Part shown: piece by piece, positions 44,875 to 54,162 of the stretch
Layout: every line of letters begins with the position of its first letter
How positions within the stretch are numbered: the first letter of the stretch is position 1
Assembly (NCBI GenBank): GCA_965214695.1
Contig: OZ243967.1
Span: 1,302,001-1,366,000, forward strand
Source: JAPOXR01 sp965214695
GTDB lineage: Bacteria > Pseudomonadota > Alphaproteobacteria > Rhodobacterales > Rhodobacteraceae
Length of the DNA stretch: 64,000 nt
Direction: 5' to 3'
Notes under the pieces: model-generated
The model's database searches: none
What the model was told of the DNA's origin: nothing
What the model saw: the letters and a program-made list of their open reading frames with translations, nothing else
Made by a program: the position numbers and the translations under genes

Positions 44875-45201
44875 ATGAGCACGCTTGGCGAACTGCATGA
44901 TCGGTGGAGCCGGCGGGCGGGCGATCGAGAGGCTTGCGAGCGGCTGGGACCGGAGTTCGAGCTGGCCCGGGCGCTGATCGAGGCACGTATGCGGGCAGGC
45001 ATCACCCAGGCCGAGTTGGCGGCAAGGATGAAGACGACACAATCGGCAACGGCGCGCCTGGAGAGCGGCCGGACGGCGCCATCGACGCGGATTTAGGAAA
45101 AGGTCGCCCGGGAAACCGGCACCAGGCTGCGGATTCAATCCGAACCGGCGCGAGCCTGGAGGGCGACCGCCGATGCGTGCCGGAATCTGGCCCTCGGCTG
45201 A
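44875..45201 (+). pseudogene. XRE-family antitoxin with in-frame amber stop
   Basis: ATG 44875 follows GGGAGG at 7-nt spacing. The protein starts MSTLGELHDRW and has the HTH RAGITQAELAARMKTTQSA with ARLESGRTAPSTR, as in HigA-type antitoxins. A TAG at 45094-45096 sits where a Leu is expected (TTG to TAG). The same frame continues EKVARETGTRLRI, the usual C-terminus, to a TGA at 45201. No toxin gene is adjacent; recombinase remnants occupy its upstream place. The 73-aa product might still bind DNA. Confidence 0.75.
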
Positions 45202-45358
45202 CCGGGATCTTGACCAAACCGTCCAGAATTTACGGTGCTTCGTTCACCGTGACCGGGATGAGCTGGGCGGCGAAGGCGCCGTGCTGGTTCGACAGATGGG
45301 TGCAGGTTGCTACATGTAATATTGTATCAGGGCCAAGGTTTTCGTATATACAATAACC

Positions 45359-45610
45359 GTGGCAACGATCATCTGGGATGAACCGAAAAGGCAAAGCAAT
45401 CTTGCCCTGCATGGTTTGGACTTTGCCGATCTGGACGAATGGTTTTTTTCCTGGATGCCGTGACGGTTTCCGCCAGGAAAAAATCGTCACATGGCAATAG
45501 GACGCCTGAACGATGAGGTGATCGCCGTGGTTTTCGTGCTTCTGGGAACAGAAGGCCTCTCGGTGATCTCCATGCGCCCAGCGAGCCGCAAGGAAAGGAG
45601 CCTGATATGA
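45359..45610 (+). pseudogene. BrnT toxin gene with two frameshifts
   Basis: From GTG 45359 the frame reads MATIIWDEPKRQSNLALHGL, the BrnT start, then hits TGA after DEWFFSWMP. The next frame gives LDAVTVSARK, and a third gives MAIGRLNDEVIAVV then VISMRPASRKERSLI, the BrnT end. The shifts fall at a T7 run (about 45442-45448) and an A6 run (about 45478-45483). One extra T and one fewer A would restore an 83-aa toxin. The stop overlaps the brnA ATG, as in intact brnTA operons. Sequencing error at homopolymers is a real alternative. Confidence 0.78.
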
Positions 45611-45921
45611 CCGACAAGAATCGCAACCTGGTCTCCGACACCGAAGAAGAGCGGATACAGAAGATGATCGACAGTGACCCGGATGCGCCCGAGGTTACCG
45701 ACGAACAGATGGCCGAGGCCAAACCTTTCGCGGACGCCTTCCCGGCTCTGGCAGGGAATATGCAGAAAAATGCCGGCGGCAGGCCGCGGTCGGCTAACCC
45801 GAAAGTGCCGGTGTCGATCCGGCTGGACCAGGAAGTGGTTGCAAAGTTCAAGGCGACAGGCCCGGGCTGGCAGAGCCGGATGAATGAAGTTCTGCGACGC
45901 GAAGTCCTGACCGACCGATGA
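45607..45921 (+). CDS. brnA: BrnA-type antitoxin
   Basis: 104-aa antitoxin. The acidic N-terminal half (EEERIQKMIDSDPDAPEVTD) presumably wraps the toxin. The C-terminal ribbon-helix-helix (VPVSIRLDQEVVAKFKATG, then PGWQSRMNEVLRREV) binds DNA and autorepresses. The K-x-x-V-S-I-R-L-D and GWQ-x-R-x-N motifs are diagnostic of the BrnA family. It is preceded by AAAGGAG and overlaps the broken brnT by 4 nt. It looks intact. Confidence 0.9.
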   Translation: MTDKNRNLVSDTEEERIQKMIDSDPDAPEVTDEQMAEAKPFADAFPALAGNMQKNAGGRPRSANPKVPVSIRLDQEVVAKFKATGPGWQSRMNEVLRREVLTDR

Positions 45922-46038
45922 TGCATTGTCTGCCTGGTGGATCACCGCGGCAAGTGAATTTCCGCAAACCCCGGTTTTGAACCGGCGTTTTCCACACCGT
46001 CCTTTCAATCGCGCTTGGCGATGTCCTCGGCCAGTCGC

Positions 46039-46463
46039 GGGTCAGCTCCGGTAGAGGGCAGAATCCTTTGCCAGGCATGTTGCCTTCGCCTCTCGCCCTC
46101 TTCATGGGCGACTGTCCGAACATCCGGTGCCAAGCGCTACGAGAATGCACCGTCATCCGGCCTTCCGGTGCCGCTTGATAATACCGCCGACGGTACTCTT
46201 GGCTGGCTGAGTTTGCGGGCGATCCCACGATAGCTTCGCCTCTCGGAGACGGGCTGAAAGAACTTCGGGGCAATCCGGTCCAATTTCGGCCGGTCTCCCT
46301 GCTGGCGGCCGAGGTTCCTGCCGCCCGCCTTGGCGGCGGCCAGCCCCGATTTCACGCGCTCGCTATTCGGCTCGTGCTCGAAATGGGCAATGCCGGCCAA
46401 CATCGTGGCCATCATCCGGCCATGCGGGGTGTCGATCTCCCCCAACGGGAGAGCTCGGTCACC
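46039..46463 (-). pseudogene. Serine recombinase remnant, copy B
   Basis: A second, diverged copy of the recombinase C-terminus, in the same orientation as copy A. It reads VVTELSRWGRST directly joined to PHGRMMATMLAGIAHF, then SERVKSGLAAAKAGGRNLG and YRGIARKLS. Compared with copy A it has lost 85 nt between two 8-bp repeats (ggtgtcga), but keeps the Asn-Ser-Glu codons copy A lacks. The outer part of the sequence also matches copy A from gggtc at 46039. Confidence 0.83.
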
Positions 46464-46649
46464 ACTGGGGCCTTCGTCGTCACTGCGGCGGTGCGATTTG
46501 CTCTGGCAGCGCCAGACTGCCGGTCAGCCGGAATGGTTGCTGGCTGCTGGTGACATGATCAGGCAGGTTGCAGACCTTGCCGGGGTCATGGAATAAGCGT
46601 CCGACCGGTTGCGGGGCGTGAGACGGGAGGCGGGTCGGCACCTGGCGGC

Positions 46650-48887
46650 ATGGCAAGGCAAGGCACAGACATGGCACGAGCAGCAAAGACCAGACCCGCC
46701 CCGGTGGATGCGGATTTCCTGCGGGGCAGCTTTTCGGAACCGGTTGACGTTCCAGGATCCCGCCTGGGATGCCGGGACCGGTTCTTCAATCGCGAGCTCT
46801 CCTGGCTGGCCTTCAACTGGCGGGTGCTCGAGGAGGCACAGAACCCGTCGGTACCACTCCTGGAGCGGGTCCGCTTCGTTGCCATCTCGGCCATGAATCT
46901 CGACGAATTCTATACGGTCCGGGTTGCCGGGTTGCGTGAACTGGCCCGTTCGGGAAACCAGCCGGCCGCCATCGACGGCCTGCTTCCCTCCGAACAACTC
47001 CAGGAAATCGGCGCCAATACCCGGAACTTGCTGACAGCCCAGCAAAGCGTCTGGGAATCGCTCAAGGGCGAGCTTGAGTCTGCCGGGATTTGCCTGCTTG
47101 ACCGCTCAAAGCTCGACGACAATGACCGGGATTTTCTCGACGGGGTGTTCATTGACAAGGTGTTCCCTGTGCTGACACCGCTGGCAATCGACCCGGCGCA
47201 TCCATTCCCGTTCATTCCCAGCTCCGGCTTTGCCCTCGCCCTGCAGCTGAGCCGCGCCGAGGATGGCCGGAAGCTCCAGGCATTGCTGCCCATTCCGTAC
47301 CAGATCAACCGTTTTGTCAGGCTGAATGACGGCGCCGATGGCCAGATTCGCCTGATACCGCTGGAGGAGTTGCTGATCGAAAAGATCGGTTACATCTTCC
47401 CCAGCTACGTGGTGGTGGAAAAATGTGCGTTCCGGGTGTTGCGAGACAGCGATTTGGAGGTCGAGGAGGAGGCCGAAGACCTGGTCCGCGAGTTCGAAAC
47501 CGCCCTGAAGCGGCGGCGGCGGGGCGAGGTTATCCACCTGTCGATTACCCAGGGCACGCCGTCACGGCTGCGCGACCTGGTCATGAAGGAGTTGGGAATC
47601 GGCGAAGCCGAAATATTCGAATTGCAAGGCATGGTCGGACTTGCGGATCTTGGCGAGCTGATCATGGAATCGCGCCCGGACCTCCTGTGGCCGAATTTTG
47701 CGCCCCGGGTGCCGGAACGGGTCAAGGACCATGATGGCGACATTTTCGCCGCCGTCCGGCAGAAGGACATGCTGCTGCATCACCCCTACGAGACCTTCGA
47801 CATGGTGGTCCGGTTCCTGCAGCAGGCGGCATTCGACCCAGATGTCGTTGCCATCAAGCAGACGCTGTACCGTACCTCCAACGAAAGCCCGATCGTGGCC
47901 GCCCTGTGCGAGGCGGCCGAAAACGGCAAATCGGTCACCGCCCTGGTCGAACTCAAGGCACGGTTTGACGAGGCGGCCAATATCAGGCAGTCCCGGCGAT
48001 TGGAGCGGGCTGGCGCCCAGGTCGTGTACGGCTTCATCAACCTGAAGACCCATGCCAAGGTCTCGACCGTGGTCAGGCGGGAGGGTGACCAGCTGGTGAC
48101 CTACACCCATTACGGAACCGGGAATTACCATCCGATCACTGCCAGGGTCTATACCGATCTCAGCCTGTTTACCTGTGACCCCGCTGCTGGCCGCGATGCG
48201 ACGCGACTGATCAACTACGTATCGGGCTACGCCAAACCGGAGAGTCTCGAGAAACTGGCCATTTCGCCGATCAATCTCAAGGCGCAGCTGCTCGAATGCA
48301 TTGCTGCCGAGGAGGAAAATGCCCGGCAGGGATTGCCGGCCGAGATCTGGGCCAAGATGAATTCGCTCATTGATCCGGATGTCATCGACGCACTCTATTC
48401 GGCAAGCGCTTCCGGAGTCCGGACCAGCCTGGTCATTCGCGGTATTTGCGGCCTGAAACCTGGAATTCGCAAGCTGTCGGAAAACATCCGGGTGAAATCC
48501 ATCGTCGGCAGGTTCCTCGAACACTCCCGCATCATGTGCTTTGCCAATGGACAGCCATTGCCATCGCCACAGGCCAGGGTGTTCATATCCTCGGCCGACT
48601 GGATGGACCGGAACCTGAACCGCCGGGTTGAATCGCTGGTGGAAATCACCAATCCCACCGTGCAGGAACAGGTCGTGAGCCAGATCATGGCGGCAAACCT
48701 GGCCGACCAGGCGCAGAGTTGGGTGCTGCGACCGGACGGGGTGTTCATGCGGCATAGCAAGACCGACCGCGAGCACGTCTTCAACTGCCACCGGTTCTTC
48801 ATCGAGAACCCATCCCTTTCGGGGCGCGGCTCGGCTGGCGCCGGCGATGTTATCACACTTACCCATTCCCGGGACCAAGCCGAATGA
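46650..48887 (+). CDS. ppk: Polyphosphate kinase 1
   Basis: 745-aa (or 738-aa from ATG 46671) membrane-associated enzyme that makes polyphosphate from ATP. Domain order is normal: an N-terminal domain starting at RFFNRELSWLAFNWRVLEEA, a head domain, then the two phospholipase D-like catalytic domains. The phospho-acceptor His is in YGTGNYHPITARVYTDLSLF, and LFTCDPAAGRDA and SVEDRNLNRR-like segments (here SADWMDRNLNRRVE) are present. Its 5' flank abuts the accessory island, so its native promoter may have changed. The stop overlaps the ppx start (ATGA). Confidence 0.96.
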   Translation: MARQGTDMARAAKTRPAPVDADFLRGSFSEPVDVPGSRLGCRDRFFNRELSWLAFNWRVLEEAQNPSVPLLERVRFVAISAMNLDEFYTVRVAGLRELARSGNQPAAIDGLLPSEQLQEIGANTRNLLTAQQSVWESLKGELESAGICLLDRSKLDDNDRDFLDGVFIDKVFPVLTPLAIDPAHPFPFIPSSGFALALQLSRAEDGRKLQALLPIPYQINRFVRLNDGADGQIRLIPLEELLIEKIGYIFPSYVVVEKCAFRVLRDSDLEVEEEAEDLVREFETALKRRRRGEVIHLSITQGTPSRLRDLVMKELGIGEAEIFELQGMVGLADLGELIMESRPDLLWPNFAPRVPERVKDHDGDIFAAVRQKDMLLHHPYETFDMVVRFLQQAAFDPDVVAIKQTLYRTSNESPIVAALCEAAENGKSVTALVELKARFDEAANIRQSRRLERAGAQVVYGFINLKTHAKVSTVVRREGDQLVTYTHYGTGNYHPITARVYTDLSLFTCDPAAGRDATRLINYVSGYAKPESLEKLAISPINLKAQLLECIAAEEENARQGLPAEIWAKMNSLIDPDVIDALYSASASGVRTSLVIRGICGLKPGIRKLSENIRVKSIVGRFLEHSRIMCFANGQPLPSPQARVFISSADWMDRNLNRRVESLVEITNPTVQEQVVSQIMAANLADQAQSWVLRPDGVFMRHSKTDREHVFNCHRFFIENPSLSGRGSAGAGDVITLTHSRDQAE

Positions 48888-50443
48888 CATCCGGCGATGC
48901 GGTCTCGGCAGCCAGTGATCCGACTGGCTGGCCGGCATCGTCGTCGGTTCCGGCCATTATCAGCGACCCCGAGCTCGGCAGCCTACGTCGCATTGGCATC
49001 GTCGATGTCGGGTCGAATTCGGTCCGGATGGTCGTCTTTGACGGTGCCGCACGGTCGCCGGCATATTTCTTCAACGAGAAGGTATTCTGCGGCCTGGGCT
49101 CCTCCCTCGCCGTGACCGGATGCCTCAACCCGGACGGCAGGCGGAAGGCGCTGGCGGCAATCCGCCGCTTTACCTTGCTGGCAGGGGATATGGGCCTGAC
49201 TTCACTGGTCGGGGTTGGCACCGCCGCCATCAGGGACTCCACGGATGGCGAGGAGTTCTGCCGGGAGCTGCAGGAGGCGACGGGCCTCGAGGTGGCGATT
49301 GCCAGCGGCGAGGAAGAGGCACGCCTTGCTGCCCAGGGCGTCCTGCTCGGATGGCCGGATGCCGACGGGCTGGTTTGCGACATTGGCGGATATTCGGCGG
49401 AATTTGCCGAGCTCCGCTGCCGGCAGATCGGTCATTGCACGACACTGGCGCTCGGACCGCTGGCCATCGAGCGGGTCTGCAAGCGGGAGGAGGACAGGCG
49501 TGCACATGTCGCCGGATTGATCGGCCAGGCCCGCCGGCAATTCGACCGCGATTGTCCGGCACTCTACCTCGTTGGCGGCTCCTGGCGGGTGATCGCCCGC
49601 CTGCATATGGAGCATTGCGAGTATCCGCTGAGGGTCCTGAACGAATACAGGATGCCTCGGGACTCGCTCGACTCGACGATGGCGTGGATTCGCAAGTCGG
49701 GCATTGACCGGATCCGGTCCCGCTACCGGCTGCCGGCCGAGCGGGCTCGGGCCCTGCCATCGGCAATGATCGTGCTCGAGGAAATCCTGGCGGCGTTCGA
49801 GCCTGCCGAGATTGCCGTTTCGGGCTACGGCATCCGCGAGGGGCTGCTCTACGGACTGATGCCGACACATTTGCGAGATCGCGATCCGCTGATCGAGGCC
49901 TGCCTGCATTCGGAGATTTCCTCTTCCCGCCGCCCGGGCCTGGGCGAGACACTGTTCCGGCTGGTTCGTCCGCTGTTCAAGACTGCCGGGCATGACCGGC
50001 TGCGGCTGATTCACGCCGCCTGCCTGCTCCATGACGTGACCTGGCGGGCGCATCCCGACTACCGGGCCGAGATCAGCTTCGACAATGCAACCAGGGCAAA
50101 CCTTGGCGGGCTGGATCATGCCGGCCGGGTGTTTCTAGCCCTGGCCCTCTTTCACCGTTACCGGAACAGCGGTGACGAACATTTCATCACCAACTATCGC
50201 GGGTTGCTGCCGGAGCATGACCTCCGGCAGGCGAAGATTCTCGGCAAGGCCATGCGCTTCGGCGCCATGATCGCCGTGATCTCGCCAGAGAAGATTGCCA
50301 GGCTCAAATTCAAACCGGGCAAGCACAGGCTGACGCTGACCCTGCCGCCGGCATTGCAGGAAATCTACGGTGAAGCCGCCGCAACACGCTTCGAGTCGCT
50401 GGCCTCGGCAATGGATTGCGAAGCCAGGGTCGAAATCGTATAG
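48884..50443 (+). CDS. ppx: Exopolyphosphatase / Ppx-GppA family phosphatase
   Basis: 519-aa phosphatase that degrades polyphosphate and/or pppGpp. The ASKHA-fold phosphate motif is IVDVGSNSVRMVVFDG, with VGTAAIRDSTDGEEF, the catalytic Glu region (SGEEEARLAAQG) and DIGGYSAEFAEL in sequence. The second glycine loop, usually GGGS, reads DIGGYS here. A C-terminal HD-like helical domain (AACLLHDVTWRAHPDYR) follows. It is coupled to ppk by a 4-nt overlap, so the cell makes synthesis and breakdown enzymes together. Confidence 0.93.
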   Translation: MTSGDAVSAASDPTGWPASSSVPAIISDPELGSLRRIGIVDVGSNSVRMVVFDGAARSPAYFFNEKVFCGLGSSLAVTGCLNPDGRRKALAAIRRFTLLAGDMGLTSLVGVGTAAIRDSTDGEEFCRELQEATGLEVAIASGEEEARLAAQGVLLGWPDADGLVCDIGGYSAEFAELRCRQIGHCTTLALGPLAIERVCKREEDRRAHVAGLIGQARRQFDRDCPALYLVGGSWRVIARLHMEHCEYPLRVLNEYRMPRDSLDSTMAWIRKSGIDRIRSRYRLPAERARALPSAMIVLEEILAAFEPAEIAVSGYGIREGLLYGLMPTHLRDRDPLIEACLHSEISSSRRPGLGETLFRLVRPLFKTAGHDRLRLIHAACLLHDVTWRAHPDYRAEISFDNATRANLGGLDHAGRVFLALALFHRYRNSGDEHFITNYRGLLPEHDLRQAKILGKAMRFGAMIAVISPEKIARLKFKPGKHRLTLTLPPALQEIYGEAAATRFESLASAMDCEARVEIV

Positions 50444-50516
50444 CCTCCGGGCCGCAGGCGGCCGGCAATTCACCACCACGGATGCGGCCCGATTCACCTG
50501 GAAGGAGAATTGATTG

Positions 50517-51863
50517 ATGCGAATGTCGCGGTACTTTCTTCCGGTCCTCAAGGAAACGCCGGCCGAAGCGCAAATCGTGAGTCACCGCCTGATGCTGCGG
50601 GCCGGCATGATCCGCCAGGCCGCCGCCGGCATTTATTCGTGGATGCCGCTCGGCCTGCGAGTGCTACAGCGCATCGAACGGATCGTGCACGAGGAACAGC
50701 AGCGGGCCGGCCATGTTCCACTGCTGATGCCCACCCTGCAGCCGGCGGCGCTGTGGCAGGAATCGGGACGCTATGACGATTACGGCGACGAGATGCTGCG
50801 GATCCGGGACCGTCATGGTCGCGACCTGATCTACGGACCGACCAATGAAGAGCTGGTCACCGACATCTTTCGCAGCCATGTTCGTTCCTATCGCGATCTT
50901 CCACTCACGCTCTATCACCTGCAATGGAAGTTCCGCGACGAGATCCGGCCGCGATTCGGGGTGATGCGCGGCCGCGAATTCCTGATGAAGGATGGCTACA
51001 ATTTCGACATCGACCAGGACCGCGCCATTCATTCCTACAACCGGCACCTGGTCAGCTACCTGCGGACCTATGAGCGCATGGGCCTCAAGGCGATACCGAT
51101 GCGGGCCGATACCGGACCGATCGGCGGCACCCACAGCCACGAATTCCTGGTACTGGCCGAAACCGGTGAATCGGAGGTGTATTTCGACAAGTCCATTCTC
51201 GATTTCAAACTGGGCTCCAAGTCGATCGACTATGACAGTGTAGATGATTGTGCGGCCATCTTCGAGGAATGGACCGCTCCTTACGCACGCACGGACGAGA
51301 CCCATGACCAGCAGGTGTTCGAGCGCGAGGTGGCTCCGGAGCGGCGACAGGCTTCGCGCGGCATCGAGGTTGGCCAGATCTTCTATTTCGGGACCAAGTA
51401 TTCGGAGCCGATGGGAGCAACCGTGGTCGATGCCGGCGGCCATCACCGCCCTGTCCACATGGGGTCGCACGGAATTGGCATTTCCCGGCTTGCCGGCGCG
51501 ATCATCGAGGCCAGCCACGATGATCGCGGGATCATCTGGCCGGAGGCGGTGGCGCCGTTTCCGGTTGGCGTGATCAATCTCAAGCCGGGAGATGACCGAA
51601 CCGACAAGGTCTGCGAGCAAATCTGCGCCGCCCTTCAGGCCTTGGGGCTCGAGCCGCTCCTCGACGATACGGGTGAACGTGCCGGTGCCAAGTTTGCCAC
51701 CATGGACCTGATCGGGCTGCCATGGCGGGTGACGGTCGGCCCGAGAGGAATTGCCGAGGGATGCGTCGAGTTGACCTGTCGCCGGACCGGTGACAGCGAG
51801 AACCTTGCCCCCGCACAGGTCGTGGACCGGCTCGCCGGCATCTATTCGGCCTCCAGCCGATAA
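50517..51863 (+). CDS. proS: Prolyl-tRNA synthetase
   Basis: 448-aa class II synthetase in the short form lacking the editing insertion, as in many alphaproteobacteria. ATG 50517 follows AAGGAG at 9-nt spacing. Class II motifs are seen as motif 1 around IRQAAAGIYSWMPLG, motif 2 (HLQWKFRDEIRPRFGVMRGREF) and motif 3 (GSHGIGISRLAGAIIE). A C-terminal anticodon-binding domain follows (PVGVINLKPGD onward). The gene precedes the Lol transport pair, a common neighbourhood. Confidence 0.96.
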   Translation: MRMSRYFLPVLKETPAEAQIVSHRLMLRAGMIRQAAAGIYSWMPLGLRVLQRIERIVHEEQQRAGHVPLLMPTLQPAALWQESGRYDDYGDEMLRIRDRHGRDLIYGPTNEELVTDIFRSHVRSYRDLPLTLYHLQWKFRDEIRPRFGVMRGREFLMKDGYNFDIDQDRAIHSYNRHLVSYLRTYERMGLKAIPMRADTGPIGGTHSHEFLVLAETGESEVYFDKSILDFKLGSKSIDYDSVDDCAAIFEEWTAPYARTDETHDQQVFEREVAPERRQASRGIEVGQIFYFGTKYSEPMGATVVDAGGHHRPVHMGSHGIGISRLAGAIIEASHDDRGIIWPEAVAPFPVGVINLKPGDDRTDKVCEQICAALQALGLEPLLDDTGERAGAKFATMDLIGLPWRVTVGPRGIAEGCVELTCRRTGDSENLAPAQVVDRLAGIYSASSR

Positions 51864-51881
51864 GGCCGGTCCCGACCCCGC

Positions 51882-53189
51882 ATGCAGCAGAAGGCACAGA
51901 TGGGCAGGCGCAGCACCGCGCCGTTTGATCGTTTCGAATGGATGATCGCATGGCGATACCTGCGATCCCGGCGGAGCGAAGGCGGGGTCAGCGCCATGAC
52001 GGTGATTTCCATCGCCGGAATCGCCATCGCCGTGTTCGCACTTGTGGCGACGCTGGCGGTGCGGTCGGGCTTCCGCGCCGAGTTCCTGAATACCATCCTG
52101 GGTGCCAACGCCCACAGTTCGATCTATTCCGGCACCTACCGGACCGAAACCGGCCGACAGACCGACGTCCTGACCGATTACGAAGCACTTGCATCGAGGC
52201 TGGCATCGGTCGAGGGGGTTGTCCACGCGACGCCAATCATCAGGTCGCAATTGCTGGCCGCCTCCGATTACCGCAATGCCGGCGTGGAACTGTTCGGCGT
52301 GACCGCCGAGGATCTGGCGATCCTGCCCCTGGTCAGCAATCCCGAAAACGCCGTCGGCGACCTGGCCGATTTTGACAACGGCATTGCAATCGGCACCGGG
52401 ATTGCCCGCGAACTCGGTGTCGGGATCGGAGACACCATTCGGCTGGTGTCGCCCGACGGCGCCAGGACCGCCTTCGGAATATCGCCGCGGATCAACCAGT
52501 ATGATGTCGTCTACATCTTCGGGGTCGGACGGCACGACATCGACCGGGTCCGGATCTACATGCCGTTTGCCGAGGCCCAGCTTTTTCTCAACCGCGAGGG
52601 CGCCGCCGATGTCATCGAGGTGTTTGTCGCCGAACCGGAAGAGATCGAGAACATCGAGCCGCTGCTGCTGGCAGCCGCCGGCAACCGGTACTACGCCTGG
52701 TCGTGGAAGGATTCATCCGGCGTTTTCCTGCGCGCATTGCAGATGGAAGACAACGTCATGTTCATCATCCTGTCGATCCTGGTGCTGATTGCCACCTCGA
52801 ATATCGTGTCGGGGCTGATCATGCTGGTCAAGAACAAGGGGCGGGATATCGGGATATTGCGGACAATGGGGCTGAGCCAGGGATCGGTCATGCGAGTGTT
52901 TTTCCTGTGCGGCGCCCTGATCGGCACCACCGGCACCGCGTTCGGCGTGGCGCTTGGATGCCTGTTTGCCATCAATATCGACCCGATCTTCACCCTGGTG
53001 AACAGGTTGGCCGGCGGCGGTGTCTGGGACCCCGAAGTCCGGCTGCTGGCGGAATTGCCGGCCCGGCTGGAGCTTGCCGACGTGGCATCGGCGGTGATCC
53101 TCTCGATGACATTGTCACTGGTGGTCACGATATTTCCGGCCCGCCGCGCCGCGAGAATGAACCCGGTGGAGGCTCTCAGATATGAATGA
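51882..53189 (+). CDS. Lipoprotein-releasing ABC permease (LolC/LolE family)
   Basis: 435-aa inner-membrane protein that extracts lipoproteins for transfer to LolA. One N-terminal helix (GVSAMTVISIAGIAIAVFA) precedes a large periplasmic domain. Three C-terminal helices then form the FtsX domain (FIILSILVLIATSNIVSGL, GIGRTMGLSQG-like ILRTMGLSQGSVM, then SLVVTIFPARRAARMNPVEA). Only one permease gene is present, so a homodimer (LolF/LolC-type) is likely. The stop overlaps lolD by 8 nt. Confidence 0.93.
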   Translation: MQQKAQMGRRSTAPFDRFEWMIAWRYLRSRRSEGGVSAMTVISIAGIAIAVFALVATLAVRSGFRAEFLNTILGANAHSSIYSGTYRTETGRQTDVLTDYEALASRLASVEGVVHATPIIRSQLLAASDYRNAGVELFGVTAEDLAILPLVSNPENAVGDLADFDNGIAIGTGIARELGVGIGDTIRLVSPDGARTAFGISPRINQYDVVYIFGVGRHDIDRVRIYMPFAEAQLFLNREGAADVIEVFVAEPEEIENIEPLLLAAAGNRYYAWSWKDSSGVFLRALQMEDNVMFIILSILVLIATSNIVSGLIMLVKNKGRDIGILRTMGLSQGSVMRVFFLCGALIGTTGTAFGVALGCLFAINIDPIFTLVNRLAGGGVWDPEVRLLAELPARLELADVASAVILSMTLSLVVTIFPARRAARMNPVEALRYE

Positions 53190-53883
53190 GGCCGTTCTCT
53201 CCATGCGCGGTATCGCCAAGGCCTACAACCGGAATCTTGCCAATGAAATCAGGATCCTGAGGAAGATCGATCTTGATATCAATCCCGGTGAAATCGTCGG
53301 TCTGCTGGCGCCCTCGGGGGCCGGCAAATCGACATTGCTGCACGTGGCCGGGTTGCTCGATACACCTGATACCGGTTCGCTGACCGTTGCCGGCACCTCC
53401 CTCGAAGGCGCCACCGACCGCATGCGGACCAGGATTCGCCGGCGCGATATCGGGTTCGTCTACCAGTTTCATCACCTTTTGCCCGAATTCACCGCGCTGG
53501 AAAACGTCATTCTTCCGCAGCTTGCCGATGGCGCCGGTCGGGACGATGCGACGGCAACCGCACAAGGATGGCTGGACCATGTCGGCCTGGCCGACCGTAT
53601 CCACCACCGGCCAGCCGAACTGTCGGGCGGCGAGCAGCAGCGGACCGCCCTGTGCCGGGCCCTGGCCAACGCACCCCGCCTGCTCCTGGCCGACGAGCCG
53701 ACCGGAAATCTCGATACCCAATCATCGGAGCAGGTCTTCGATGTGCTGCTCGATACCGCCCGCACCTCCGGCCTGGCGGCGCTGATTGCTACCCACAATG
53801 TCGCGCTCGCCCGGCGAATGGACCGGATTTTCCGGCTGGAATCGGGCCAGTTGATCGAAGGCACCGTCGATTCCCGGCTGTGA
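53182..53883 (+). CDS. lolD: Lipoprotein-releasing ABC ATPase
   Basis: 233-aa ATPase of the Lol complex (MacB/LolD family). Walker A is APSGAGKSTLL, the Q-loop is FVYQFHHLLPEFTALEN, the signature is LSGGEQQRTALCRAL, and Walker B is LLLADEPTGNLD; the switch His is in IATHNVALA. The FHHLLPEF motif is typical of LolD. It is coupled to the permease gene by overlap. Confidence 0.95.
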   Translation: MNEAVLSMRGIAKAYNRNLANEIRILRKIDLDINPGEIVGLLAPSGAGKSTLLHVAGLLDTPDTGSLTVAGTSLEGATDRMRTRIRRRDIGFVYQFHHLLPEFTALENVILPQLADGAGRDDATATAQGWLDHVGLADRIHHRPAELSGGEQQRTALCRALANAPRLLLADEPTGNLDTQSSEQVFDVLLDTARTSGLAALIATHNVALARRMDRIFRLESGQLIEGTVDSRL

Positions 53884-54162
53884 ACGGGAGCGGCAACCGG
53901 GGCACCTTCAACTGCGACCCGGTCAAGGCGACCCACCAGAGCAGGTGCCGGGAGAGGTTGGGCCATCCGGGCCGGCCGGGGCGAGTCCCGGCGCCAGGAC
54001 TCCGACACGTTCGGCACCGCTGGTGTCGAGACAGCCGTGCCGCTTGCGGCCGCGGTTTGATGAATGCGGGGAGGGTGGTATTACTGATCCCGGGAGTCTG
54101 GACGATGCGCCTGCATTGCCGACCTGGACGGGCTGGCCGCTGGTCCGGTTGCGAGGAGTGAC

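Noticed and set aside
43635..45005. A single 456-aa recombinase-AbiEi fusion protein
   Set aside because: The frame merely runs through recombinase debris; AbiEi has its own ribosome binding site and ATG at 44204.
50664..52535. 623-codon open frame on the minus strand opposite proS and the Lol permease gene
   Set aside because: It is a mirror of GC-rich coding sequence: no family motifs and low-complexity Gly/Arg/Asp content. The plus-strand genes are unambiguous.
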